Part shown: positions 9,404-17,786 of the stretch, piece after piece
How positions within the stretch are numbered: the stretch's first letter is position 1
Layout: each line of letters begins with the position of its first letter
Assembly: GCF_017798165.1 (NCBI RefSeq)
Contig: NZ_CP059068.1
Span: forward strand, 2,046,001 to 2,110,000
From: Rhodoferax sp. AJA081-3
Lineage (GTDB): Bacteria; Pseudomonadota; Gammaproteobacteria; Burkholderiales; Burkholderiaceae_C
DNA: 64,000 bases
Direction: 5' to 3'
Program-made: the position numbers and the translations under genes
Notes under the pieces: model-generated
The model's input: only the letters and a program-made list of their open reading frames with translations
Database searches by the model: none
What the model was told of the DNA's origin: nothing

Positions 9404-10081
9404 ATGAAAAACAACCGTTACTCCCTGCGCGCCCTGGCCCTGTTGCTGGGCTACCCCGATGCGGCCCTGCGCGCCAACGCACTGCAGCTGGTCGACGCCA
9501 TTGACGAAGAAGGCGCACTGCCTGCGGCCCGCCGCGCCGAACTGCGGGCCCTGGCCCAGGAGCTGGTGCGCCAGGACCCCATGGAATCCGAGGCGCGTTT
9601 TGTGGACACCTTTGACCGGGGCCGCGCCACATCGCTGCATCTGTTTGAACATGTACACGGCGACTCGCGTGACCGCGGCCCGGCCATGGTGGACCTGGTG
9701 CAGACCTATGAAAAGGCAGGCCTGCTGATGGGCCCCGACGAACTGCCCGACCACCTGTGTGTGGTGCTGGAATTTGCCTCCACCCAGCCTCCCGCCGTGG
9801 CCAAGGAGTTTTTGGGCGAAATGGCCCACATCCTCAACGCCATCTTCAGCGCGCTGCTGCAACGCGGCAGCCCCTATGCCGCGGCCGTGGCGGCCGTGCT
9901 GGAGCTGACGGGCGAAAGGGTACAGGCCGTACCTATAGTGGCCGATGAGGCGCTGGACGAAGCCTGGGCCGAGCCCGAAGCCTTTGGCGGCTGCAGCACC
10001 AAAGGCCAGGCAAAACCCGGCGAAGCACAACCCATTCACATCGTTCGCAAAAGTGCACCTGCACAAGGAGTGGCCGTATGA
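9404..10081 (+). CDS. narJ: Nitrate reductase molybdenum cofactor assembly chaperone NarJ
   Basis: A 225-residue TorD/NarJ-family chaperone that binds apo-NarG and assists cofactor insertion before membrane attachment by NarI. I chose the ATG at 9404, preceded by CAGGAGAATGTC, rather than an upstream in-frame start inside narH, because MKNNRYSLRALALLLGYPD is the usual beginning of the family. The family stretch DHLCVVLEF is present near residue 120. The stop overlaps the narI start by 4 nt (ATGA at 10078), indicating translational coupling. Confidence 0.94.
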   Translation: MKNNRYSLRALALLLGYPDAALRANALQLVDAIDEEGALPAARRAELRALAQELVRQDPMESEARFVDTFDRGRATSLHLFEHVHGDSRDRGPAMVDLVQTYEKAGLLMGPDELPDHLCVVLEFASTQPPAVAKEFLGEMAHILNAIFSALLQRGSPYAAAVAAVLELTGERVQAVPIVADEALDEAWAEPEAFGGCSTKGQAKPGEAQPIHIVRKSAPAQGVAV

Positions 10082-10806
10082 ACGCCCTGCAAAACTTTGT
10101 CTTCGGGATTTATCCCTACATCTGCCTGAGCGTCTTCCTGCTGGGCAGCCTGTTGCGGTTTGACCGCGACCAATACACCTGGAAGAGTGACTCGTCGCAG
10201 TTGCTGCGCACCGGCCAGTTGCGCTGGGGCAGCAACCTGTTCCATGTGGGCATTTTGTTTCTGTTCTTTGGCCACAGCTTTGGCATGCTGACGCCCCACT
10301 TTTTGTACGAACCCTTCATCACCGCGGGCGCCAAACAGCTGGTAGCCATGGTGTCGGGTGGCTTGTTCGGCCTGCTGGGCTTTATCGGGGTGAGCCTGCT
10401 GCTGCACCGCCGCCTGGGCGATGAACGCATCCGCATCAACAGCAAACCCAGCGACATCATGCTGCTGGTGCTGCTGTGGCTGCAGTTTGCCCTGGGTCTG
10501 GCCACCATACCGCTGTCGGCCCAGCACCTGGATGGCGGCATGATGCTGAACTTGGCCGATTGGGCCCAGCGCATCGTCACCTTCCGCTCCGGCGCCCCTG
10601 AACTGTTGGCGGATGCGGGTTGGGTGTTCAAGGCCCACATGTTCTTGGGCATGAGCATTTTCCTGGTCTTCCCCTTCACCCGCCTGGTCCATGTGTGGAG
10701 TGGTTTTGCCACACTGGCCTATGTGGTGCGCCCCTACCAGCTGGTGCGCAGCCGCCGGGTGGGCATGACGCCCACCGAGCCCCTGAGCCAGCGCAAATCG
10801 ACCTAA
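10078..10806 (+). CDS. narI: Nitrate reductase gamma subunit NarI (cytochrome b)
   Basis: A 242-residue inner-membrane dihaem cytochrome b with about five transmembrane segments. It oxidises quinol at the periplasmic side and passes electrons to NarH. The sequence near FHVGILFLFFGHSFGML contains two of the haem-ligand histidines; further His residues lie in KAHMFLGM and TRLVHVWSG. Start overlaps narJ; length fits the family (about 225-245). Confidence 0.95.
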   Translation: MNALQNFVFGIYPYICLSVFLLGSLLRFDRDQYTWKSDSSQLLRTGQLRWGSNLFHVGILFLFFGHSFGMLTPHFLYEPFITAGAKQLVAMVSGGLFGLLGFIGVSLLLHRRLGDERIRINSKPSDIMLLVLLWLQFALGLATIPLSAQHLDGGMMLNLADWAQRIVTFRSGAPELLADAGWVFKAHMFLGMSIFLVFPFTRLVHVWSGFATLAYVVRPYQLVRSRRVGMTPTEPLSQRKST

Positions 10807-10825
10807 ACCGCAAGGACACACCACC

Positions 10826-11656
10826 ATGAGCGAACACGCCACTTCAAGCTGCGGCAGCAGCACCTGCCAGTGCGCTGGTGCGGCCACCACCATTCCCAGC
10901 ATCAACGGCATCCAGTTGCACACCGCCGACGAACAGCCCGACAGCTTTGCGCTGCGCGAGCTGGCTTACACCGAGCTGCTGCGCCAACAAGCGGTACACC
11001 TGAGCCTGCTGCCCCGCCACACCAGCCTGGTTGCGCCCACGCTGGATGAAGCCCAGCGCCAGGTAATCGAGGCCATGGTGGAAGCGGCGGCCACCAGCCC
11101 CGTGCCCACCGAAGAAGAGTGCAGGCGTTACTTCGACGCCAACGCACACACCTTTGTCGTGGGCCGTGCACTGCATGTGCGCCATATCCTGTTTGCAGTG
11201 ACCCCTGGCGTGAACGTGCAGGCGCTGACGGTACACGCCGAAAAAGCCCTGCTGAGCCTGCTGGGCAAAGACGTGCCCGCCGAACGGTTTGCCCAGGTGG
11301 CGGCCGAAATGTCCAATTGCCCCACCAGCACCCAGGGCGGCGACCTGGGCTGGATTGGACCGGACGACTGCGCACCCGAGCTGGCCAAGGAGCTGTTCGA
11401 CCTGAAACATGCGCAATCGGGCACCGGCATTCACCCGCGCCTGATTCACTCGCGCTTTGGTTTTCACATCATCGATGTGCTGGAGCGCCGCCCCGGCATT
11501 CAAAAGACCTATGACGCGGTGCACGAACGCATCAAAGCCCAGTTGACCCTGCAGTCACGGGCCAAAGCCATGCACCAGTACATGAGTCTGTTGGTGGGCG
11601 AGGCGCTGGTGGAAGGCATCACGCTGGAGGGGGCTGATTCGCCCCTGGTGCAATGA
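10826..11656 (+). CDS. Parvulin-type peptidyl-prolyl isomerase of the nar operon
   Basis: A 276-residue protein with a C-terminal PpiC/parvulin rotamase domain (about residues 110-240; RHILFAV near 116, GGDLGWIGPDD near 172, FGFHIIDVLER near 212). It has no signal peptide, so it probably acts in the cytoplasm. The N-terminus carries a Cys cluster (C9, C14, C16), which could bind metal or be oxidised. A parvulin directly after narI is common in betaproteobacterial nar operons, and the gap here is only 19 bp, so a role in folding or assembling the reductase is inferred. The stop overlaps the next gene by 4 nt. Confidence 0.85.
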   Translation: MSEHATSSCGSSTCQCAGAATTIPSINGIQLHTADEQPDSFALRELAYTELLRQQAVHLSLLPRHTSLVAPTLDEAQRQVIEAMVEAAATSPVPTEEECRRYFDANAHTFVVGRALHVRHILFAVTPGVNVQALTVHAEKALLSLLGKDVPAERFAQVAAEMSNCPTSTQGGDLGWIGPDDCAPELAKELFDLKHAQSGTGIHPRLIHSRFGFHIIDVLERRPGIQKTYDAVHERIKAQLTLQSRAKAMHQYMSLLVGEALVEGITLEGADSPLVQ

Positions 11657-12369
11657 CACCCGCTGCAGCAGACCAGCCCCGGGGGGATGAGCTGCTGCAT
11701 CGCCTGCAGCGTTTCCACTCGGACTACTTTCCGCTGCACCAACAGCGTTTCCAGGATTTGGTCACCGATGGCCAGCACCCCAAGACCCTGTTCATAGGTT
11801 GCTCGGATTCGCGCCTGGTGCCCTACCTGCTGACCGGTGCAGGGCCGGGTGAACTGTTCATCGTGCGCAATGTGGGGGCCTTTATCCCCCCCTATGACGG
11901 GTCGTATGGTTTGCACGGCACCACGGCGGCCATTGAATACGCGGTGCTCACGCTGCATGTGGAGCGCATCATTGTGTGTGGCCACAGCCACTGTGGCGCC
12001 ATCCGCGCGGCCTACGACGGCGCACCCGATGAAGCCCGTGCGCTCAAGGCCTGGCTCAAGTTAGCGCAAGATGCCCTGCTGCCCGTGCAGGCTGGCCCCG
12101 AAGCCCTGGCCCGTACCGAGCAGCGCAGTGTGGTGCTGCAGCTGGAGCGGCTGATGGACTACCCCATGGTGCGCCGCGAAGTGGAGGCCGGGCGGCTGAC
12201 ATTACACGGCTGGCACTACGTGATTGAAGACGGCGAGATCCACGTGTTTGATGCCCAGCGTGCCGACTTTGTGCCCGCTTCCAAGGCGTCCAACAGTGGC
12301 ACCGGGCCTTACCAGCCCTATGTGGAACACGACGGACAGGTATTCTCGGTACCGGCGGAAGAGCTGTGA
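11653..12369 (+). CDS. Beta-class carbonic anhydrase
   Basis: A 238-residue cytoplasmic zinc enzyme interconverting CO2 and bicarbonate. Zinc ligands and catalytic dyad are visible: C50-x-D52-x-R54 in GCSDSRLVP, and the His/Cys pair in CGHSHCGAI near residues 109-114. The ATG at 11653 overlaps the preceding isomerase stop (ATGA), so it is translated from the nar transcript. Its link to nitrate respiration is not established; control of bicarbonate or pH during nitrate respiration is a guess. Confidence 0.9.
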   Translation: MTPAAADQPRGDELLHRLQRFHSDYFPLHQQRFQDLVTDGQHPKTLFIGCSDSRLVPYLLTGAGPGELFIVRNVGAFIPPYDGSYGLHGTTAAIEYAVLTLHVERIIVCGHSHCGAIRAAYDGAPDEARALKAWLKLAQDALLPVQAGPEALARTEQRSVVLQLERLMDYPMVRREVEAGRLTLHGWHYVIEDGEIHVFDAQRADFVPASKASNSGTGPYQPYVEHDGQVFSVPAEEL

Positions 12370-12417
12370 CACGCCGTGGGCATGAACAATTAAGACAATC
12401 CCCAAAAAGGCCAGACC

Positions 12418-12834
12418 ATGATTTCCAACTTTGACGACTTGCTGCAGGCCGCACGCGCCCAGCCCTCACCCCAGCGCCTGCTGCTGGTATTTACCGGCGC
12501 CGAATTGCCGGCAGATGCCGACGCAGAACAGCGCGCCCGCTTCGAGGCCGGAGAAGGCGGCGCACTGGTGCCCTTGATGTGTGTGGACAAACGCCCCGAC
12601 GAGCTGGCCTCGTTTGCCCAGCTGTGTACCGAGGCCGATGGCATGCAAAGCGGTTGGCGGGTGGTGTTGGCCGGTGCTTTGTCGGGCCCGCCGGGCGAGC
12701 CACCCAGTGACACATCAGTAGACCAGGCCTTTGAGCGCCTGCTGGGCCTGATACAGGCCGGCCAGATGGACCAGGTGCTCGCGCAAACCCTGGCCTTCAC
12801 CCGCGATGGCGCAGCCGTTTCGCTGCAGGCCTGA
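12418..12834 (+). CDS. Uncharacterised 138-residue protein of the nar cluster
   Basis: A small soluble acidic protein (MISNFDDLLQAARAQ at the start) with no signal peptide, membrane segment or metal motif that I can see. Relatives in Burkholderiales are, as I recall, sometimes labelled 'ribonucleotide reductase subunit alpha', but no such catalytic features are present and I do not adopt that name. It lies 48 bp after the carbonic anhydrase and 19 bp before the hemerythrin-like gene, same strand, so it probably belongs to the same operon. Function unknown. Confidence 0.7.
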   Translation: MISNFDDLLQAARAQPSPQRLLLVFTGAELPADADAEQRARFEAGEGGALVPLMCVDKRPDELASFAQLCTEADGMQSGWRVVLAGALSGPPGEPPSDTSVDQAFERLLGLIQAGQMDQVLAQTLAFTRDGAAVSLQA

Positions 12835-12853
12835 CCTTCAGCACCATCCTGCC

Positions 12854-13423
12854 ATGTTTGTGCCGTCTGAACCAGGCCAGCAAAGGGTCGTTGCCAGCTG
12901 GGAGCAGCCTTTTGACATGCTGCGGGCCTGCCACGACCGTGTACACCGCATGCTCACCCTGCTGGGCAAGCTGCAGGCCCATGTGGTGGTGCACGGCGTA
13001 GACGCCCAGGCCAGGCAGGCGGCAAGGGACGTGATGCGTTATTTTGACCAGGCCGCGCCGCTGCACCACCAGGACGAGGAGTTGCATATCTTCCCGGCCG
13101 CCCACCGCAGTGGCAACCCGGACGCCATAGCAGCTGTCATACGGCTGGGCGTAGAACACCAGACCATGGAGGCCGACTGGCGCCATTTGCGTGCCGAGCT
13201 GCAGGCCCTGCTAGCCGAGGAAACATCCCAACCCCTGCCCCTGGCTTGGCAGACGGACCAACTGGTGCAAGCCTTCTGCGCGCGGTATGCGGAGCACATC
13301 CGCATCGAAGAGCAGCTGGTGTACCCCTGTGTGGAACGCCTCCTGACGCCAGACGACGCCCAAACGATGGGTTCCGAGATGGCCGCACGGCGGGGCGCTG
13401 GGCTTCGCCCCCCGGCGTTTTAA
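12854..13423 (+). CDS. Hemerythrin-like (HHE domain) protein
   Basis: A 189-residue helical protein with the spaced His/Glu pattern of the hemerythrin HHE fold: H in LRACHDRVHRML, the HHQDEELHIFPAAH stretch near residue 75, HQTMEADW near 100 and HIRIEEQLVYP near 150. Such proteins carry a non-haem di-iron centre and bind O2 or NO, or act in nitrosative-stress repair. The ATG at 12854 fits the domain start; an upstream in-frame start at 12806 would overlap the previous gene. The stop codon TAA (13421-13423) lies inside the TTAAG target duplication of the neighbouring mobile element, so insertion occurred exactly at the gene's end. Confidence 0.82.
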   Translation: MFVPSEPGQQRVVASWEQPFDMLRACHDRVHRMLTLLGKLQAHVVVHGVDAQARQAARDVMRYFDQAAPLHHQDEELHIFPAAHRSGNPDAIAAVIRLGVEHQTMEADWRHLRAELQALLAEETSQPLPLAWQTDQLVQAFCARYAEHIRIEEQLVYPCVERLLTPDDAQTMGSEMAARRGAGLRPPAF

Positions 13424-13424
13424 G

Positions 13425-13572
13425 TGCGGAATGCCATTCAACATTCACTTGTATGAGATCGTAAGTCATTGATTTACATCAAACTGAAAAATAAGTTGCC
13501 AATGGACATTTCCCAGTTGTGCCACTAAACATTCACTTTTTCCGATTTCGTGCCACTAAACATCCAACTTTT
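13425..13572. repeat. Left end of the element: inverted repeat plus two subterminal repeats
   Basis: The terminal TGCGGAATGCC begins directly after the TTAAG duplication. Subterminal repeats of about 21 bp start at 13520 and 13551, 31 bp apart. Such arrays are transposase binding sites in IS21-type elements. Confidence 0.65.
13469..13482. promoter_or_regulatory. FNR-type box inside the left end of the element
   Basis: TTGATTTACATCAA matches the FNR consensus TTGAT-N4-ATCAA exactly and is palindromic at the arms. It lies 45 bp inside the element, downstream of the nar cluster. No clear gene follows at the usual distance, so it may be a relic, a chance match, or part of an outward or inward promoter of the element. 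Confidence 0.4.
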
Positions 13573-13685
13573 CAGATACGCCGATTGAGGGACCGTACTT
13601 TCACTTGGCAAGCGAACGCCTCAATGAGACTTGTGTTGCTGAGTACATTCAATACGTCGAAGCCACTCAAAAAAAACGGCCCTCG

Positions 13686-13711
13686 CCATACTGACTGTTT
13701 ATACAGTATGG
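13686..13711. promoter_or_regulatory. LexA-like operator overlapping a start codon
   Basis: CCATACTG and CAGTATGG form perfect 8-bp arms around 10 bp. The 20-bp core agrees with the SOS consensus TACTGTATATATATACAGTA at 16 positions and keeps one CTG and one CAG half-site with the normal spacing. The ATG of a 45-codon frame (13708) lies in the right arm, so a repressor bound here would block that start directly. Confidence 0.45.
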
Positions 13712-13845
13712 CAGAGCAAAATAGCTTCTGGGCGTATTCCGATCTAGCTGACCACCCGCGCCGGAAATTGTTGACCAGCTCTGAGCCAATTTCCGGTGAT
13801 GACCAGCGATTGGTGGTTGGAATTCCTGCAGCTTCCGCTAACTAA
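13708..13845 (+). CDS. 45-residue unrecognised ORF starting inside the LexA-like operator
   Basis: The frame MAEQNSFWAYSDLADHPRRK... begins inside the palindrome and ends at TAA 13843-13845. I do not recognise it; it may be the remnant start of an SOS-regulated gene or not be coding at all. No strong ribosome binding site is visible. The rest of the gap up to the antiporter gene (13846-14098) shows only a GC-rich hairpin near 13872-13896 (CCCCGT...ACGGGG) and no convincing gene. Confidence 0.25.
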   Translation: MAEQNSFWAYSDLADHPRRKLLTSSEPISGDDQRLVVGIPAASAN

Positions 13846-14098
13846 GTTCATATTGAATGCTTGAACTAAGTCCCCGTATCGCGAAGCGACACGGGGAGTG
13901 AAAGAGCGTCACCCAGTGTGGTCTTATCTCGAAAAATGCGATTCTTCAGAGCGACCGCGAAGTAATGACACCAGACAATTGCGCCCCGCATAGGACCAGT
14001 TTCGACCCTTAGACGAGTTCCGCGTACAGCCGTTTTCGAAAGCGGACGGCCAGTGCCGTATATTCAACAACACAAAGCAGACATTCGCATGGACACGC

Positions 14099-15913
14099 TC
14101 ATGACATATGCGCTTCTTGGCTGCGTATCTCCTTTAGCTTATCCATGTAGGCTGAATTCTTGTTTGGAGGGATGTCCGGGTTGTGCAGTACTGCAAGCGA
14201 ACGCATGGACTTTCGATCCGCGTCAACAAAGGCATTGATCAGCGACTCGGCGTCGTCCGACCCGGTTCCCAGGGCTTCCAGGGAATAGCGGCCCGCGCGT
14301 ACAGCGCTGTCAAACGTTTCTCTTACGATGTCATCGCAGCCGGCACTGAAAAGGTCATAAACATGAATCCGATCGTAAGCGCGCGCAACGACATGTAGAT
14401 CCGGACGCAGCCGCTTGGCGTGCTTGACGATCGCTAGCACGCGCTCGCGATCATCGATGGCAACGACGAGCAAGCGTGCATTCGCCAACCCCGCCGCATC
14501 CAATAAATCCGGCCGTGCACCGTCTCCGTAGAACGCCTTCACCCCGATTGTCGTCATGGTGTCGATCATCTCTGCGTTGACATCAAGCACTACGGTTTCG
14601 TAGCCTTTGATGCGTAGAATTCGATTGACGATTTGTCCAAATCGCCCGATGCCAACGATGATCGCAACACCTTGAACATCGATTTCATCCGCCTTTCTGG
14701 CCTGCGATCTGACCATCCTGACCAGGATGATTCGATCGAACACGATGAAGAGAATTGGTGTCAGAAGCATGGATAGCGCCACGGCGAGAAGCAGTGGCTT
14801 GGCAACGGACTCCGGCATGACCGCGTTCTGGGTCGCAAAGGCAAGCAATACGAAAGCAAATTCCCCAATTTGAGCCAAGCCCAGTGAGAACAGCCACCGA
14901 TCAGAACCGCCAAGACGGAATACCGTACCGATGCACCAGAGCACACCGACTTTCACGCATACGAATGCAAGTGTGATGCCGGCGACGATGGACCCATTGG
15001 CGAACAGATAGGAAAAATCGATACCCGCGCCAACGGTCATAAAGAACAACCCGAGCAGTAGGCCCTTGAATGGCTCAATGTCGCTTTCGAGTTCGTGACG
15101 GTATTCGCTGTTGGCAAGCACTACGCCAGCGAGAAAGGTCCCAAGTGCTGGCGACAGCCCAACCATCACCATCAGCAGCGCGATACCAATCACCAAGAGC
15201 AAAGCCGCACCGGTGAATACTTCGCGCAATCGTGCCGACGCGATGAAACGAAAAAGGGGCTTGGAAAGGTAGTTGCCGCCTACGATGATGAACCCAACAG
15301 CCAGAATGGTGGCGAGTGTATTCATCCAAACGGGCAGCCCAGCCAGCAGGCTGGCAACCTGTGGAGAATGCGTGGCTCCGTGTATAGCAGGTGAAAATTC
15401 TTGACTTGCCAGAAGCGGCAGAAGGGCCAGAACAGGGATGACCGAGATATCCTGGAACAATAGAACGACGAAGCTGGCTTCGCCACCATCACTTTTCAAT
15501 AGCCCTTTTTCACCCAGGCTTTGCAGCACGATGGCCGTCGACGATCCCGTTGCGATCAATCCGATAGCCACACCCATTTTCCAGTCCAGGCCGACGAGGA
15601 TCGCTCCCAGACAGACGGCCAATGTGGTCAACAGCAGTTGCAAGCCACCGAGCCCGACCAGCCGGTGTCGCAAGGCCCACAGCTTCCGCGGTTCCAGCTC
15701 CAAGCCAACCAGGAAGAGCATCATCACAACACCAAATTCGGCAAACTCCTGCAGCCTATGGGTTTCTATGCCGAGCAGAGAAATAAGCGGTGCGATGCAG
15801 ATGCCCGCGATGAGGTAGCCCAGCACGGAACCCAGGCCAAATCGCTTGGCCAGTGGCACCGAAATGACGCCAGCGGTAAGAAAAATGAAGGCATAAAGGA
15901 GGGTACTGTTCAC
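14099..15913 (-). CDS. Kef-type cation/proton antiporter (CPA2 family) with TrkA-N domain
   Basis: A 604-residue membrane protein. Residues 1-390 form the CPA2 antiporter domain with about twelve hydrophobic segments, including LVGLELEPRKLW and FQDISVIPVLALLPL. A cytoplasmic RCK/TrkA-N nucleotide-binding domain follows (VQGVAIIVGIGRFGQ, a Rossmann glycine loop near residue 418). This matches KefB/KefC, glutathione-gated K+ efflux systems that acidify the cytoplasm and protect against electrophiles. Which paralogue it represents cannot be told. It lies downstream of the LysR-divergent operon on the same strand, which contains possible electrophile-handling enzymes, so a detoxification link is inferred. 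Confidence 0.88.
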   Translation of the reverse strand: MNSTLLYAFIFLTAGVISVPLAKRFGLGSVLGYLIAGICIAPLISLLGIETHRLQEFAEFGVVMMLFLVGLELEPRKLWALRHRLVGLGGLQLLLTTLAVCLGAILVGLDWKMGVAIGLIATGSSTAIVLQSLGEKGLLKSDGGEASFVVLLFQDISVIPVLALLPLLASQEFSPAIHGATHSPQVASLLAGLPVWMNTLATILAVGFIIVGGNYLSKPLFRFIASARLREVFTGAALLLVIGIALLMVMVGLSPALGTFLAGVVLANSEYRHELESDIEPFKGLLLGLFFMTVGAGIDFSYLFANGSIVAGITLAFVCVKVGVLWCIGTVFRLGGSDRWLFSLGLAQIGEFAFVLLAFATQNAVMPESVAKPLLLAVALSMLLTPILFIVFDRIILVRMVRSQARKADEIDVQGVAIIVGIGRFGQIVNRILRIKGYETVVLDVNAEMIDTMTTIGVKAFYGDGARPDLLDAAGLANARLLVVAIDDRERVLAIVKHAKRLRPDLHVVARAYDRIHVYDLFSAGCDDIVRETFDSAVRAGRYSLEALGTGSDDAESLINAFVDADRKSMRSLAVLHNPDIPPNKNSAYMDKLKEIRSQEAHMS

Positions 15914-15961
15914 GTGTCAGCCTTCGATCATCTGCTCAACTCTGCACCACGTACATTCATC

Positions 15962-16702
15962 TCAAAATTCCTGTCGTGTCGGGCGGAAGAGGATTTCATT
16001 GATGTCCACTGCGTCCGGCTGGCTCATGGCAAAAAGCGCGCAGCGCGCGAAGCTGTCTGCCGGGATGGCGTTGTGCGCATAAAACGCCTGCATGGCCTGC
16101 GCCATGCCCTCGGCCTTGGTGGATGCCGGAAGTTCGGTGTCCACCGCGCCGGGCGACAGAAGCGTGGATCGGATGTTGTAGGGCTTGACCTCCTTGCGCA
16201 GCCCTTCGGAGATGGCACGCACTGCGAACTTGCTGGCGCTGTACACCACGCCGCCCGCGCTCACCACGTGACCGGCCACCGACGAGACATTGATGAACTG
16301 TCCGCTCTTTTGCGCCTTCATGTAGGGCAGCGCGGCGGCAATGCCATAGAGCACGCCCTTGATGTTGACGTCGATGGTCTGGTCCCATTCGTCCACGCGC
16401 AACATCTCCAATGGCGAGAGCGGCATCACCCCGGCGTTGTTGAGCATCACGTCAATGCGCCCGTGCGTCGCTATGGCGCGTGCCACTAGCGCGTGTACTT
16501 GCGCGTAGTCGGTGACATCGGTTTGTACGAAACTCTCGGCACCCAGGCCGAGTTCCTTCGCCAGCGCCTGCAGGCGGTCCAGGCGCCGTGCGCCCAGAAT
16601 GACCTTTGCGCCCGCCCGCACCAGATGCCGGGCGGTCTCCGCGCCCAAACCGCTGCTGCCGCCGGTGATGACGACGACCTTGTTTTCGATTCCATGTGTC
16701 AT
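15962..16702 (-). CDS. Short-chain dehydrogenase/reductase
   Basis: A 246-residue classical SDR oxidoreductase. The NAD(P)-binding loop GGSSGLGAE is near residue 15, NNAG near 90, the catalytic Ser in NVSSVAG near 140 and the YSASK Tyr/Lys pair near 155-160. An Arg-rich turn ([10 protein letters not shown]) after beta-strand 2 suggests NADP(H). It is the fifth gene of a minus-strand run beginning at 19794 that is divergent from a LysR regulator. Substrate unknown; aldehyde or ketone reduction is inferred from the neighbours. Confidence 0.88.
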   Translation of the reverse strand: MTHGIENKVVVITGGSSGLGAETARHLVRAGAKVILGARRLDRLQALAKELGLGAESFVQTDVTDYAQVHALVARAIATHGRIDVMLNNAGVMPLSPLEMLRVDEWDQTIDVNIKGVLYGIAAALPYMKAQKSGQFINVSSVAGHVVSAGGVVYSASKFAVRAISEGLRKEVKPYNIRSTLLSPGAVDTELPASTKAEGMAQAMQAFYAHNAIPADSFARCALFAMSQPDAVDINEILFRPTRQEF

Positions 16703-16726
16703 GCTTATTTCTCTCTTGATGTTGGA

Positions 16727-17758
16727 TCACAAACCCAGCAGGCGCTCGGCGTTGCCGTGGGCAATCAGGGCCTTGTCTGCTCTGCTGACGGGCAGGCGCT
16801 CTATAAAGGCGCGGGCGCCGTCCAGGCTCTGGTAGGGGTAGTCGATGGAGTACAGGATGCGGTCTGCCCCCATCAGCGAATAAATGAATTGGAAGTGTGG
16901 CAGCGTGAGCATGCCGCTGGGCGATACGTACACATGCTCGCGGTAGGTCTGCACGATGGGGCGTTGGAGGCCGGAGGCTTCCAGCGGAATGGAGTCTTCC
17001 AACCGCTGCAGGAAGAAGGGCACCATCTCGCCCCAATGACCGCTGATGACCTGCAGTCTGGGATAGCGATCGAACACGCCTGCCAACAGCATACGCACAA
17101 CCTGAATACCGGCCTCGTTATGCCAACCCCAGGCGAACATCGCAAGCCGCGCACCCAGTTCGCGCTCGAAGCCGCCGTAGTACGGCGCTTGCACTGCCGA
17201 CAGCGGCAGACCGGGGTGGACGTACAGCGGCACTTTCAACGTGTCGAAGGCAGCGAGGATGGGCGCGTAGCGCGCGTCATCGAGGAAGGTGTCGCCGGGA
17301 CGGCCATTGATGAGCGCGCCTTTGAGACCCAGCTCATTGACCGCACGCTCCAGCTCCCGCGCCGCTGCCTCGGGAGCTTGCCAGGGCAGCGTAGCAAACC
17401 CCGCGAAGCGCGTAGGGTTAGCCTGCGCCGCTTGAGCCAGCTTGTCGTTCGCAGCGCGGGTCAGATCAATAGCATGCGCGGCGGGCAGCAACTGAGGGTA
17501 CCCGCCGTGGGACAGCACCTGCATGGTGATGCCTGCTGTGTCCATGTCGGCCACGCGTGAAGAGCCCATTTCCAAGGCTTTACGGGCAGATTCCCTGGGC
17601 GCAATGACGTGCGGACGAGTGGTATCAGCCACACGATGACCATCCACCACTCGACTGCCCCAGTCTGGCAGGTAGGGCGCTTCAGCGCGGACGAGGCCCT
17701 GTGTGGCCCCACCGATGGCGGGGTCGAGCACGTGCTCTTCGACGCAGATCAGTTTCAC
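16727..17758 (-). CDS. Amidohydrolase-2 family decarboxylase/hydrolase
   Basis: A 343-residue metal-dependent TIM-barrel protein. The metal and active-site residues of the ACMSD / gamma-resorcylate decarboxylase group are seen: E7-x-H9 (VEEH), His in YVHPGL, His in ISGHWGE and Asp in SIDYPYQ. Members decarboxylate aromatic or semialdehyde acids without redox cofactor. The start is a GTG at 17758; no nearer ATG preserves the ExH motif. It lies 24 bp upstream of the SDR and 28 bp downstream of the DJ-1 gene, in one apparent operon. Confidence 0.85.
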   Translation of the reverse strand: MKLICVEEHVLDPAIGGATQGLVRAEAPYLPDWGSRVVDGHRVADTTRPHVIAPRESARKALEMGSSRVADMDTAGITMQVLSHGGYPQLLPAAHAIDLTRAANDKLAQAAQANPTRFAGFATLPWQAPEAAARELERAVNELGLKGALINGRPGDTFLDDARYAPILAAFDTLKVPLYVHPGLPLSAVQAPYYGGFERELGARLAMFAWGWHNEAGIQVVRMLLAGVFDRYPRLQVISGHWGEMVPFFLQRLEDSIPLEASGLQRPIVQTYREHVYVSPSGMLTLPHFQFIYSLMGADRILYSIDYPYQSLDGARAFIERLPVSRADKALIAHGNAERLLGL

Positions 17759-17786
17759 CTTGTTGCTCTTCGCGTTTCAGTGGCGA

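Noticed and set aside
13872..13896. GC hairpin considered as integron attC site
   Set aside because: No core-site RYYYAAC/GTTRRRY pair and no integrase next to it.
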